This document shows positions 1-4,540 of a DNA stretch of 6,909 bases, in pieces. Location of the stretch: NCBI GenBank assembly GCA_017464045.1, contig JAFUEG010000239.1:1-6909 (forward strand), written 5' to 3'. The translations under genes and the position numbers were made by a program. This DNA is from Lachnospiraceae bacterium (GTDB lineage: Bacteria; Bacillota_A; Clostridia; Lachnospirales; Lachnospiraceae). The notes below the pieces were generated by a model. It was given only the letters and a program-made list of their open reading frames with translations, did no database searches and had not been told where the DNA came from. Position 1 is the first letter of the stretch. Every line of letters starts with the position of its first letter.

Positions 1-208
1 ACTCGATACCGGGTATAACAGGCTTTTGTATGTAATCAGCATTTATCTCATTTAATCTGAGTATCTGCTCGGAGTGATTCATACCAAATGCCTTAACCTT
101 TACAAGCACCCAACCGGATTTAACCTTAGGTATCGGAAGCTCTGATATTTCAATATTCTCTGCAGGTGTTATTTTATCTATTGATATTGCTTTCATTTTT
201 TTATCCAT
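1..208 (-). CDS. Zinc-type alcohol dehydrogenase / quinone oxidoreductase (MDR family), N-terminal part
   Basis: Only the first 69 codons lie in the window; the gene continues past position 1. The peptide opens MDKKMKAISIDKI, followed by ELPIPKVKSGWVLVKVKAFGMN and HSEQ, then PVIPGIE. This is the N-terminal GroES-like fold of medium-chain NAD(P)H dehydrogenases, and NHSEQ...IPGIE is typical of the zinc-binding dehydrogenase/quinone reductase branch. The start at 208 is chosen because GAGG (219-222) lies 10 nt upstream; an in-frame ATG at 196 would be too far from it. The gene starts 48 bp after the radical SAM stop codon on the same strand with no clear terminator between, so co-transcription with the ACGX operon is possible. 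Whether it acts on the peptide or is an unrelated housekeeping gene cannot be told. The substrate is unknown, and the cofactor-binding half is outside the window. Confidence 0.82.
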   Translation of the reverse strand, partial: MDKKMKAISIDKITPAENIEISELPIPKVKSGWVLVKVKAFGMNHSEQILRLNEINADYIQKPVIPGIE

Positions 209-256
209 ATATTTTAAACCTCACATTATGTATTGATTCACTATTTCTATCATTTT

Positions 257-1312
257 TTATACTAATTCAAAAAGCTCTCCATTTTCATCTGCCCAGCAAC
301 CCGGATCATCTGCATAAAAATCTCCATTTGTTCCTTTTGCAACAGCAGGGCAGCCTCTACACCATGCAAGAAGCTTGCACCTGGAACATTTACTGAATTT
401 CTCGTACTCTCGATAAGCCTCCATGCTTGTAATCCACACATCTGCAAGTCTATCCTCAAATACATTTCCCACCTTGCTTTCAGCGACTCTTCGACATGCG
501 TAAATATCACCGGTAGGAAGTATGGTAATGTGGCAGTTTCCACAGTTACAGCCTCCGTATATCATACCTTTATCTGTATCGTCAGGTATGGTAAACTCAC
601 CTGTCTCGTATTCATACAGAGTCCACAGATGATCCTTTTTATTAAAGAACGTATCGCATCCCTCTGCCTCATACTCTTTGAATTTCTTATCACATATAGA
701 AAGGAGTTCTCTATATTCCAATGCTGTCATACCAGAATCAAGTTCACCGCCGCTTGGCACGTATCTTGAAAATGCAAATATTTTTGCACCTGCTTTTACT
801 ACCTCGTCGATAATCCCCGGTACTTCCATGCGATTATCCTTTGATACAGTAGTCATAATAACACTCTTAATTCCTGCATGATTTATGCATCCGATTTTCT
901 CCAAGGTGCAGTCATATGAACCGGGCTTTCTAAACCAGTCGTGAGTTTCACGAAGTCCGTCTAAAGATAACTGATACTTTTCACAGCCATACCATTTAAG
1001 TTCTCTGCACACATTATCCGTTAGATGAAACGGATTACCAAGTATCGTAAATGGAATCTCATTTTCATGTAAAAGCTCAAGCAATCTCCAAAAATCCGGA
1101 TGTAAAATCGGATCTCCGCCCGTTATATAAAAGTAAGGACTGCGGCCATACACCTCGCAAAAATCAAGACAGTTATAAAATGTATCTTCAATCTGCTCCC
1201 ACGTCATTGATTTAAGGCAGGTATGCTCTCCCGATGAATAAATATAACAATGCTTGCATCTTTGATCGCATTCATCCGTAATATGCCATTGAAATGAAAA
1301 GTAAGGTTTCAT
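257..1312 (-). CDS. Radical SAM/SPASM peptide maturase, ACGX system
   Basis: 351 residues. The radical SAM motif ECDQRCKHCY gives CX3CX2C at C15, C19 and C22 for the SAM-binding 4Fe-4S cluster. YITGGDP (62-68) is the GGE-like SAM-contact motif. The C-terminal SPASM domain holds C255, C257, C260 and C273 (C-x7-G-x4-C), then C309, C312, C318, C321 and C339, enough for two auxiliary clusters. SPASM enzymes often modify ribosomal peptides. The gene lies directly downstream of a peptide gene made of ACGX repeats, so this is best called the ACGX-system maturase named in TIGRFAM/NCBIfam. From memory, the chemistry of that family is not established; thioether formation at Cys is an inference from SPASM relatives. 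The start at 1312 has GGAGG (1321-1325) 8 nt upstream. The protein is expected to be cytoplasmic and oxygen-sensitive. Full length, no frameshift. Confidence 0.9.
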   Translation of the reverse strand: MKPYFSFQWHITDECDQRCKHCYIYSSGEHTCLKSMTWEQIEDTFYNCLDFCEVYGRSPYFYITGGDPILHPDFWRLLELLHENEIPFTILGNPFHLTDNVCRELKWYGCEKYQLSLDGLRETHDWFRKPGSYDCTLEKIGCINHAGIKSVIMTTVSKDNRMEVPGIIDEVVKAGAKIFAFSRYVPSGGELDSGMTALEYRELLSICDKKFKEYEAEGCDTFFNKKDHLWTLYEYETGEFTIPDDTDKGMIYGGCNCGNCHITILPTGDIYACRRVAESKVGNVFEDRLADVWITSMEAYREYEKFSKCSRCKLLAWCRGCPAVAKGTNGDFYADDPGCWADENGELFELV

Positions 1313-1391
1313 AATTTAATCCTCCATATAAAACCATAAAACAAATCTTTTATTTATATCAAAATAAGCCTACACTTATAATAATCTTTTA

Positions 1392-1421
1392 TAATTCCTC
1401 CGACAAAAGCCGGAGGAATTA
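1392..1421. terminator. Hairpin between ACGX precursor and maturase genes
   Basis: Perfect 11-bp inverted repeat (TAATTCCTCCG / CGGAGGAATTA) with an 8-nt loop, in the 147-bp gap between the precursor stop and the maturase start. In the operon (minus) direction the stem is followed by ATAAAAGATTATTAT, a poor U-tract, so it would be a leaky terminator or 3'-end-stabilising hairpin that leaves more precursor than enzyme message. On the plus strand it is followed by AAGTTTTTTG, a better U-tract, but no plus-strand gene ends here. The rest of the gap shows no ORF with a ribosome binding site. Confidence 0.5.
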
Positions 1422-1459
1422 AGTTTTTTGAACAATAAAACAACGTACTTTTGCTGACC

Positions 1460-1621
1460 TTATTTGTCACTTGCTCCGCAAGCTGTTCCACATGCTGCCT
1501 TCTTATCGCCTGCTCCGCAAGCTGTTCCGCATGCCGCCTTTTTATCGCCTGCTCCACAAGCTGTTCCGCATGCTGATGATGCAGCGCCTTTAGACCATCC
1601 TGCAATGTTTGCTAATGCCAT
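1460..1621 (-). CDS. ACGX-repeat RiPP precursor peptide
   Basis: 53 residues, starting MALANIAGWSKGAASS and then three tandem units of ACGTACGA joined by GDKKA, with the last ending SDK. The six cysteines are C18, C22, C31, C35, C44 and C48, all in A-C-G-T or A-C-G-A. The start at 1621 has a perfect AGGAGG (1631-1636) 9 nt upstream. The reading is supported by the repeat period: 39 nt equals 13 codons. It sits directly upstream of a radical SAM/SPASM gene of the matching ACGX family, so it is very likely the substrate. The short N-terminal segment (about residues 1-16) probably serves as leader and the repeats as core. The Cys-Gly dipeptides are the likely modification sites (inference). No signal peptide, membrane span or double-Gly cleavage site is clear, and no protease or exporter gene is seen in this window. 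Confidence 0.92.
   Translation of the reverse strand: MALANIAGWSKGAASSACGTACGAGDKKAACGTACGAGDKKAACGTACGASDK
1463..1573 (-). repeat. Three tandem 39-bp coding repeats (ACGX units)
   Basis: In-frame units lie at 1535-1573, 1496-1534 and 1463-1495 (the last shortened). They encode residues 17-29, 30-42 and 43-53 of the precursor. Copies differ by a few mostly silent changes such as TGC/TGT and AAA/AAG, which suggests selection on the peptide. Unit number probably varies between strains by slippage or unequal recombination. Confidence 0.9.
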
Positions 1622-1681
1622 ACCCTTTTACCTCCTGTTATTATTCAGAAAACTTATTAAATGTGTTTTTCTGTATAATTT

Positions 1682-1709
1682 ATTTTACACGTAAAAAAAG
1701 CGCATACAA
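1682..1709 (-). promoter_or_regulatory. Possible promoter of the ACGX operon
   Basis: On the minus strand TTGTAT (1704-1709) and TAAAAT (1682-1687) are 16 bp apart, which would start transcription near 1675, about 55 nt before the precursor ATG. The match is moderate and overlaps the hairpin at 1693-1723. It is the best candidate I find between that hairpin and the gene. An imperfect palindrome, TACGCAC-N6-GTAAGTA (1711-1730), lies immediately upstream and could be an operator. Confidence 0.3.
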
Positions 1710-1723
1710 GTACGCACTTTTTT
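1693..1723 (-). terminator. Intrinsic terminator, minus orientation
   Basis: Read on the minus strand, GTGCGTA...TATGCGC forms a stem with two G-U wobbles and a CTTG loop, preceded by six A and followed by seven T. On the plus strand the wobble positions become C-A mismatches, so the minus direction is favoured. It would stop read-through from the toxin transcript before the ACGX operon. Confidence 0.55.
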
Positions 1724-1755
1724 GTAAGTATGGAATTTCTTTTTCACAAAAATAA

Positions 1756-1784
1756 TTGACAAAATAAATATAGTGTCTTACAAT
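1756..1784 (+). promoter_or_regulatory. Strong sigma-A promoter of the convergent antisense RNA
   Basis: TTGACA (1756-1761), a 17-bp spacer, then TACAAT (1779-1784): 11 of 12 consensus bases. Transcription should start near 1791. No plus-strand ORF follows before the stem-loop ending at 1898, so the product is a short non-coding RNA. Confidence 0.8.
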
Positions 1785-1790
1785 ATATTT

Positions 1791-1905
1791 AGTAAGCTAG
1801 TCGGGAAGGTGAGTGCGATTCACCTGCTCCGGCGAAAATCAATTGACTATAAGAATAGCCGTCCTAATCTTTCCAGGTGTCAGGACGGCTATTCTTATTT
1901 TCTCT
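1791..1905 (+). ncRNA. Candidate antisense antitoxin RNA (type I TA)
   Basis: Predicted from a near-consensus promoter (-10 at 1779-1784) and a terminator stem ending at 1898 followed by TTTTC; both ends are estimates. The roughly 110-nt RNA has a 5' hairpin (AGGTGA / TCACCT, 1807-1826, with flanking partial pairing GGGA...TCCGGC) and overlaps the last part of the 37-codon toxin gene on the other strand through the shared stem. A convergent RNA overlapping the toxin mRNA 3' end is the layout of txpA/ratA and bsrG/SR4. An antitoxin role is inferred from position and not demonstrated. Confidence 0.6.
1849..1898. terminator. Shared bidirectional terminator stem (17 bp)
   Basis: ATAAGAATAGCCGTCCT (1849-1865) pairs perfectly with 1882-1898, with a 16-nt loop. 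On the plus strand it is followed by TTTTCTC and can end the antisense RNA. On the minus strand the stem arm ends in CTATTCTTAT and can end the toxin mRNA. The toxin stop codon (TAG, 1864-1866) lies at the loop edge, so the toxin's last codons are part of the stem and loop. The two RNAs are complementary through this whole structure, giving a loop-loop contact site. Confidence 0.75.
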
Positions 1906-1977
1906 ATGTAATCTGATTATATCAACTGCAAGTTTAATAACTGCAATAACAATCATCAGTATTTCATAAAAGCTCAT
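1864..1977 (-). CDS. Small membrane peptide, putative type I toxin (TxpA/BsrG/holin-like)
   Basis: 37 residues. The N-terminus MSFYEILMIVIAVIK runs into a hydrophobic stretch (about residues 3-21), followed by a charged tail RLHRENKNSRPDTWKD. The Y-E-x-L-M-I start resembles the type I toxins TxpA and BsrG of Bacillus and 'putative holin-like toxins'; the resemblance is from memory and not from a search. Such peptides insert in or perturb the membrane. The start at 1977 is preferred: GGAAGGAG (1986-1993) lies 8 nt upstream. The in-frame ATG at 1983 is only 2 nt from it and would add two residues. The ribosome binding site is sequestered in a 5' stem (1981-2014), a strong convergent promoter faces the gene, and the two transcripts share a terminator. 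It could instead be a non-toxic small membrane protein. Too short for standard gene callers. Confidence 0.68.
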   Translation of the reverse strand: MSFYEILMIVIAVIKLAVDIIRLHRENKNSRPDTWKD

Positions 1978-1980
1978 AAG

Positions 1981-2014
1981 CATCACTCCTTCCGTAAGCT
2001 CAGAACAAGTGATG
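1981..2014 (-). promoter_or_regulatory. 5' stem sequestering the toxin ribosome binding site
   Basis: In the minus-strand RNA CATCACTTGTTCT pairs with GGAAGGAGTGATG: 7 perfect base pairs extended to 13 positions with one G-G mismatch and two G-U wobbles. The GGAAGGAG ribosome binding site is entirely inside the 3' arm. This would keep the full-length mRNA poorly translated, as known for Fst-type and other type I toxin mRNAs. Confidence 0.65.
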
Positions 2015-2045
2015 AGCACGTCCTCCCGACCAACCTACTAAATAA

Positions 2046-2076
2046 ATTGTTTGTTTTATCTTTGGTAAGTAAGCAA
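2046..2076 (-). promoter_or_regulatory. Candidate weak promoter of the toxin mRNA
   Basis: Minus-strand AACAAT (2046-2051) is homologous by the inverted repeat to the antisense -10 box. The best upstream -35 is TTGCTT (2071-2076) with a 19-bp spacer. This is clearly weaker than the facing TTGACA-N17-TACAAT promoter, as expected if the antisense RNA is made in excess. Confidence 0.4.
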
Positions 2077-2125
2077 GATGAAAAAAGATAAACTGAAATT
2101 GATTTAGTTATTTTATTCTTGCTTA
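2070..2125. repeat. Spaced inverted repeat upstream of the toxin promoter
   Basis: TAAGCAAGA (2070-2078) and TCTTGCTTA (2117-2125) are perfect 9-bp inverted copies 38 bp apart in AT-rich DNA, overlapping the proposed toxin -35. It may be a protein-binding site or chance. The remaining non-coding stretch from 2126 to 2176 shows nothing recognisable. Confidence 0.35.
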
Positions 2126-2176
2126 TGGTGACAGTATATTACATAAAAACACAGTTGTAAACAAAAAATATTTTTC

Positions 2177-2205
2177 TTGACATATAATACATATAACAAT
2201 ATAAT
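2177..2205 (+). promoter_or_regulatory. Consensus promoter P1 of the HxlR-DUF1848 operon
   Basis: TTGACA (2177-2182), 17-bp spacer, TATAAT (2200-2205): a perfect 12/12 sigma-A match. Predicted start is near 2212, about 94 nt before the regulator ATG. A perfect promoter usually needs repression; a TAAC...GTTA dyad around an ACTTACTTTTTTTG core (2213-2234) sits just at and after the start. Confidence 0.75.
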
Positions 2206-2228
2206 TTTTATATAACTTACTTTTTTTG

Positions 2229-2257
2229 TTGTTACATTCATTCTACAATGTTATAAT
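2229..2257 (+). promoter_or_regulatory. Second promoter P2 of the HxlR-DUF1848 operon
   Basis: TTGTTA (2229-2234), 17-bp spacer, TATAAT (2252-2257). It lies 52 bp downstream of P1 and would start transcription near 2264. The putative dyad at 2213-2234 overlaps its -35, so one bound protein could affect both promoters. Confidence 0.6.
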
Positions 2258-2305
2258 ACAAATAGAAATTAATTATATAAATCTCGTAAGTAAAAGGAGC
2301 CCACC

Positions 2306-2635
2306 ATGAAGAAAAAAGAAGAATTACCGGAATGCCCTGTAGCAACTACAGTTTCACTTATCGGAAGCAAGTGGAAATTATTAATTATACGAAATCTCCT
2401 GAATCGTCCCTGGAGATTTAATGAACTGCAAAAATCGCTTGAGGGGATTAGTCAAAAGGTCCTTACAGACAGTCTCCGTTCCATGGAAGCTGACGGTTTA
2501 ATCACAAGAACCGTGTTTCCGGAAGTCCCGCCACGTGTGGAATATGCATTAAGTGAACTGGGAGAATCTTTAAGACCGATTATCAACGATATGGCTAAAT
2601 GGGGAAATGATTATAAAGATAATTTAAAGAATTAA
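2306..2635 (+). CDS. HxlR-family winged-helix transcriptional regulator
   Basis: 109 residues, the usual length of HxlR/YodB-type DNA-binding proteins. E-C10-P-V-A at the N-terminus carries the cysteine position often conserved in this family, used for thiol or electrophile sensing in members such as YodB. GSKWKLLIIRNL (20-31) and RFNELQ (38-43) are family hallmarks. The recognition helix lies around ISQKVLTDSLRSMEADGLI (48-66), and the wing around TRTVFPEVPPRVEYALSELG. Function: probably a dimeric repressor or activator, likely autoregulatory since it is first in its operon after two strong promoters. The start at 2306 has AAGGAG (2294-2299) 6 nt upstream. The DUF1848 gene begins 24 bp after the stop and is the most likely target. 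The inducer is unknown; C10 is the only cysteine, so redox sensing would be intersubunit or by S-alkylation. Confidence 0.93.
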   Translation: MKKKEELPECPVATTVSLIGSKWKLLIIRNLLNRPWRFNELQKSLEGISQKVLTDSLRSMEADGLITRTVFPEVPPRVEYALSELGESLRPIINDMAKWGNDYKDNLKN

Positions 2636-2659
2636 TTTATAAACTTTCGAGGTCACACC

Positions 2660-3589
2660 ATGATTATCAACACAGGAGAAAGAACCGACATTCCTGCATA
2701 TTACAGTGAGTGGTTTATGAACAGAATTAAAGAAGGTTACGCTCTTGTGCGTAACCCATATTATAATGAGCAGGTTACAAGATACAGCTTGTCAAAGGAT
2801 GTAGTTGACCTGCTTGCTTTTTGTACCAAAAATCCTATTCCTTTGCTGCCGCATCTTAAAGAATTGTCGGACTTCAATATGTTCTGGTTCGTCACGATTA
2901 CTCCTTACGGAAGGGATGTCGAGCCAAATGTTCCGCCAAAAGAAAAGGTTATGGATGCCTTTAAAAGCCTATCCGACACTCTTGGCGTAAACTGTGTGAG
3001 CTGGCGCTATGATCCGATATTTATTGATGACACATATACCCTTGACTATCATATAAAAACATTTTCCGAAATGGCAAATAATCTAAAGGGCTATACCGAC
3101 AACGTGGTAATAAGCTTTATCGACCTTTACAAGAAAACCATTAAAAATTTTCCGGGAATAAGAGAGGTTACGCAGGAGGAACGTGATGCCATAGGTGAAA
3201 CCTTCAGCAAAATCGGCAGAGAAAACGGAATGCTTATAAGAAGCTGCTTTGAAGGTAACGACCTCCAAAAGTTCGGAATTGATGTATCAGGCTGTATGAC
3301 GAAAAGCATACTTGAACGTGCCATCGGAACAAGTCTTGACATCTCCAAGAAAAACAATCCACGCCCGGGCTGTAACTGTCTCCTTGGAAATGATATAGGT
3401 GCATACAATACCTGCGGACATCTGTGCCGTTACTGCTATGCCAATTATGATGAAAAAATGGTAAGGCAGAATATGAAAAACCATATCAAAACCTCACCAT
3501 TTTTAATCGGTACAAGCCTGCCACAGGACAAGATACATGATGCAGATCAGGTATCCTACGCAACCGGTCAGTACTTTCTTCAGTTATAA
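2660..3589 (+). CDS. DUF1848 protein with C-terminal radical-SAM-like Fe-S cysteine cluster
   Basis: 309 residues. The N-terminal region (MIINTGERTDIPAYYSEWF, then YALVRNPYYNEQVTRYSL) and the core around VSWRYDPIF (113-121) are typical of DUF1848, a poorly characterised bacterial family. The C-terminus holds C238 and C240, then T-C252-GHL-C256-RY-C259-Y. That is CX3CX2C with an aromatic before the last Cys, exactly the radical SAM spacing but at the wrong end of the protein. As I recall, Pfam notes the likeness to the radical SAM cluster. It probably binds 4Fe-4S; the reaction is unknown. The start at 2660 has GAGG (2649-2652) 7 nt upstream. It is co-transcribed with the HxlR regulator 24 bp upstream. 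Full length, with no frameshift. Expected to be cytoplasmic: no signal peptide or membrane segment. Confidence 0.88.
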   Translation: MIINTGERTDIPAYYSEWFMNRIKEGYALVRNPYYNEQVTRYSLSKDVVDLLAFCTKNPIPLLPHLKELSDFNMFWFVTITPYGRDVEPNVPPKEKVMDAFKSLSDTLGVNCVSWRYDPIFIDDTYTLDYHIKTFSEMANNLKGYTDNVVISFIDLYKKTIKNFPGIREVTQEERDAIGETFSKIGRENGMLIRSCFEGNDLQKFGIDVSGCMTKSILERAIGTSLDISKKNNPRPGCNCLLGNDIGAYNTCGHLCRYCYANYDEKMVRQNMKNHIKTSPFLIGTSLPQDKIHDADQVSYATGQYFLQL

Positions 3590-3590
3590 G

Positions 3591-3623
3591 TATGTGACAG
3601 ATGAAAAGACTCCTTGTCACATA
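3591..3623. terminator. Terminator hairpin between convergent genes
   Basis: Perfect 9-bp inverted repeat TATGTGACA (3591-3599) / TGTCACATA (3615-3623) in the 37-bp gap between the DUF1848 stop and the methyltransferase stop. On the plus strand it is followed by TTGTTATTT, a loose U-tract, so it mainly serves the HxlR-DUF1848 operon. Opposite-strand use is possible but lacks a U-tract. Confidence 0.6.
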
Positions 3624-3626
3624 TTG

Positions 3627-4448
3627 TTATTTAAACATTATCTCTACTATTTTTACATATCCCATTTTCATACCCATACCAACTATCTTGCGGGTCATAA
3701 ACGGAACCGACTTTGCCTTACTTACATATTCAGGCAGCCTGTCAAAGGATATAATTTTACCGAAATTTTTTGACCAAGGTCTGAATTTTGTCTCTGCATC
3801 ATCCACAACGAGCAGGCAAAGATTTGTATTACCGCTTTTTTCAAGAACCTTATTGGATTTATCCGTGCCTGCCTGATTTTCCGCATCAAAGCATATTCCA
3901 CCACCCGGAAATCTTTCCGCAAGAGCTGTAAAAAGACCCTTTACCGTATCGTCATCAAAGTACATCAAAACACCACCGCTTATTATAAAAAGACCATCCT
4001 CCGGTGCTGTTTCAACCTCTTCAAACCACGCCGTATCAAAAGCACTGCAAGGAACATTTTTCTCACGGTCACGCAAAGTAAAAAGGCTTTTTCTCGCTTC
4101 GATTATATCCGGCAAATCCAGATTAATCCATCTGCATTTTCCGTTATCTACCTCCGGAAAGCTATTATCTGCACCACATCCAAGATTTACGATAGTAGCA
4201 TAAGGCTTCTTTTTTAGATATTCCTTTGCACGATCACATAGAAATCTCTTTCGTATCGCCCACACAAGAGTCGTCATTTTATTGGTATTAAGATGTTCAA
4301 AATCATAGTCAATCTTGTCTATTAACGCCTCTGCTTCCTTATCAGGAAATACATCCGGATAATATTTAGAACAATATGCCCTGCCATAAAGAGGAAGCAC
4401 TAAGGTTTCCATTACTGTATCTTTTTTTATACTGATTTTCTCACTCAT
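3627..4448 (-). CDS. SAM-dependent O-methyltransferase, LCMT/TcmP-like family
   Basis: 273 residues from the ATG at 4448. Motif I is IVNLGCGADN (86-95). An acidic motif II, WINLDLPDIIEARKSL, follows around residue 111. GGVLMYFDDDTVKGLF (158-173) matches the post-motif region of leucine carboxyl methyltransferase-like (PF04072-type) enzymes such as TcmP; these motif assignments are from family knowledge. It should transfer a methyl group from SAM to a carboxyl or hydroxyl oxygen of a small molecule or peptide; the substrate is unknown. The ATG at 4448 is chosen over an in-frame TTG at 4466: GGGAG (4456-4460) lies 7 nt before it and inside the longer reading. The gene is transcribed alone from its own strong promoter. 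Three cysteines near or in the motifs (C71, C91, C105) are unremarkable. Confidence 0.88.
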   Translation of the reverse strand: MSEKISIKKDTVMETLVLPLYGRAYCSKYYPDVFPDKEAEALIDKIDYDFEHLNTNKMTTLVWAIRKRFLCDRAKEYLKKKPYATIVNLGCGADNSFPEVDNGKCRWINLDLPDIIEARKSLFTLRDREKNVPCSAFDTAWFEEVETAPEDGLFIISGGVLMYFDDDTVKGLFTALAERFPGGGICFDAENQAGTDKSNKVLEKSGNTNLCLLVVDDAETKFRPWSKNFGKIISFDRLPEYVSKAKSVPFMTRKIVGMGMKMGYVKIVEIMFK

Positions 4449-4487
4449 TGCGGTTCTCCCTTTCAACTAACTAAAAAATATAATATT

Positions 4488-4516
4488 ATTATAGTTAGCT
4501 GAAGCTAACCTGTCAA
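4488..4516 (-). promoter_or_regulatory. Perfect promoter with operator dyad in the spacer (methyltransferase)
   Basis: On the minus strand TTGACA (4511-4516), 17 bp, TATAAT (4488-4493): 12/12 consensus, start near 4481, leader about 33 nt. The spacer contains the perfect dyad GTTAGCT-TC-AGCTAAC (4494-4509), which fills nearly all of it. A dimeric repressor bound there would block RNA polymerase. A partial half-site (AGTTAGTT) recurs just downstream at about 4464-4472. The regulator is not evident in this window; the HxlR protein is a possible but unsupported candidate. Confidence 0.85.
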
Positions 4517-4540
4517 TGGAGATTTTATAGTTTATTATTT

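Larger units (their letters stand above)
1779..2051. repeat. Inverted leader/promoter repeat bracketing the toxin locus
   Basis: Positions 1779-1808 (plus) and 2051-2022 (minus) match at 24 of 30 bases, from the -10 box (TACAAT versus AACAAT) through TATTTAGTA and GTCGGGA. Most differences are transitions. The toxin mRNA and the antisense RNA therefore begin with nearly the same sequence. The arms might be remnants of terminal repeats or a duplicated promoter/leader. Confidence 0.7.

Noticed and set aside
166..881. Plus-strand ORFs opposite the radical SAM gene
   Set aside because: Shadows of the minus-strand coding frame with no ribosome binding sites and no recognisable domains.
1460..1580. 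CRISPR-like or satellite repeat array
   Set aside because: Repeats are contiguous, in frame, lack spacers, and are fully explained as coding units of the precursor.
1354..1605. 83-codon minus-strand ORF with HAEQLxEQAI repeats
   Set aside because: It is an out-of-frame reading of the ACGX repeats, without a ribosome binding site. The 53-codon frame has AGGAGG, a Cys-rich repeat known for this system, and a matching maturase.
1464..1694. Plus-strand ORF with SPAPQAVPHAAFL repeats
   Set aside because: Antisense shadow of the same 39-bp repeats.
1795..1835. Cobalamin-riboswitch-like core (GGGAA, stem, GTGCGAT, stem)
   Set aside because: The match is short, there is no B12 box or upstream P1-P3 arms, the RNA begins only about 10 nt earlier, and no downstream plus-strand gene is controlled. 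The antisense/toxin reading explains the region better.
1779..2051. Small insertion element or MITE bounded by the inverted repeats
   Set aside because: The arms contain functional-looking -10 boxes and leaders, no target duplication is seen, and the interior encodes a toxin-like peptide; kept only as a remote alternative.
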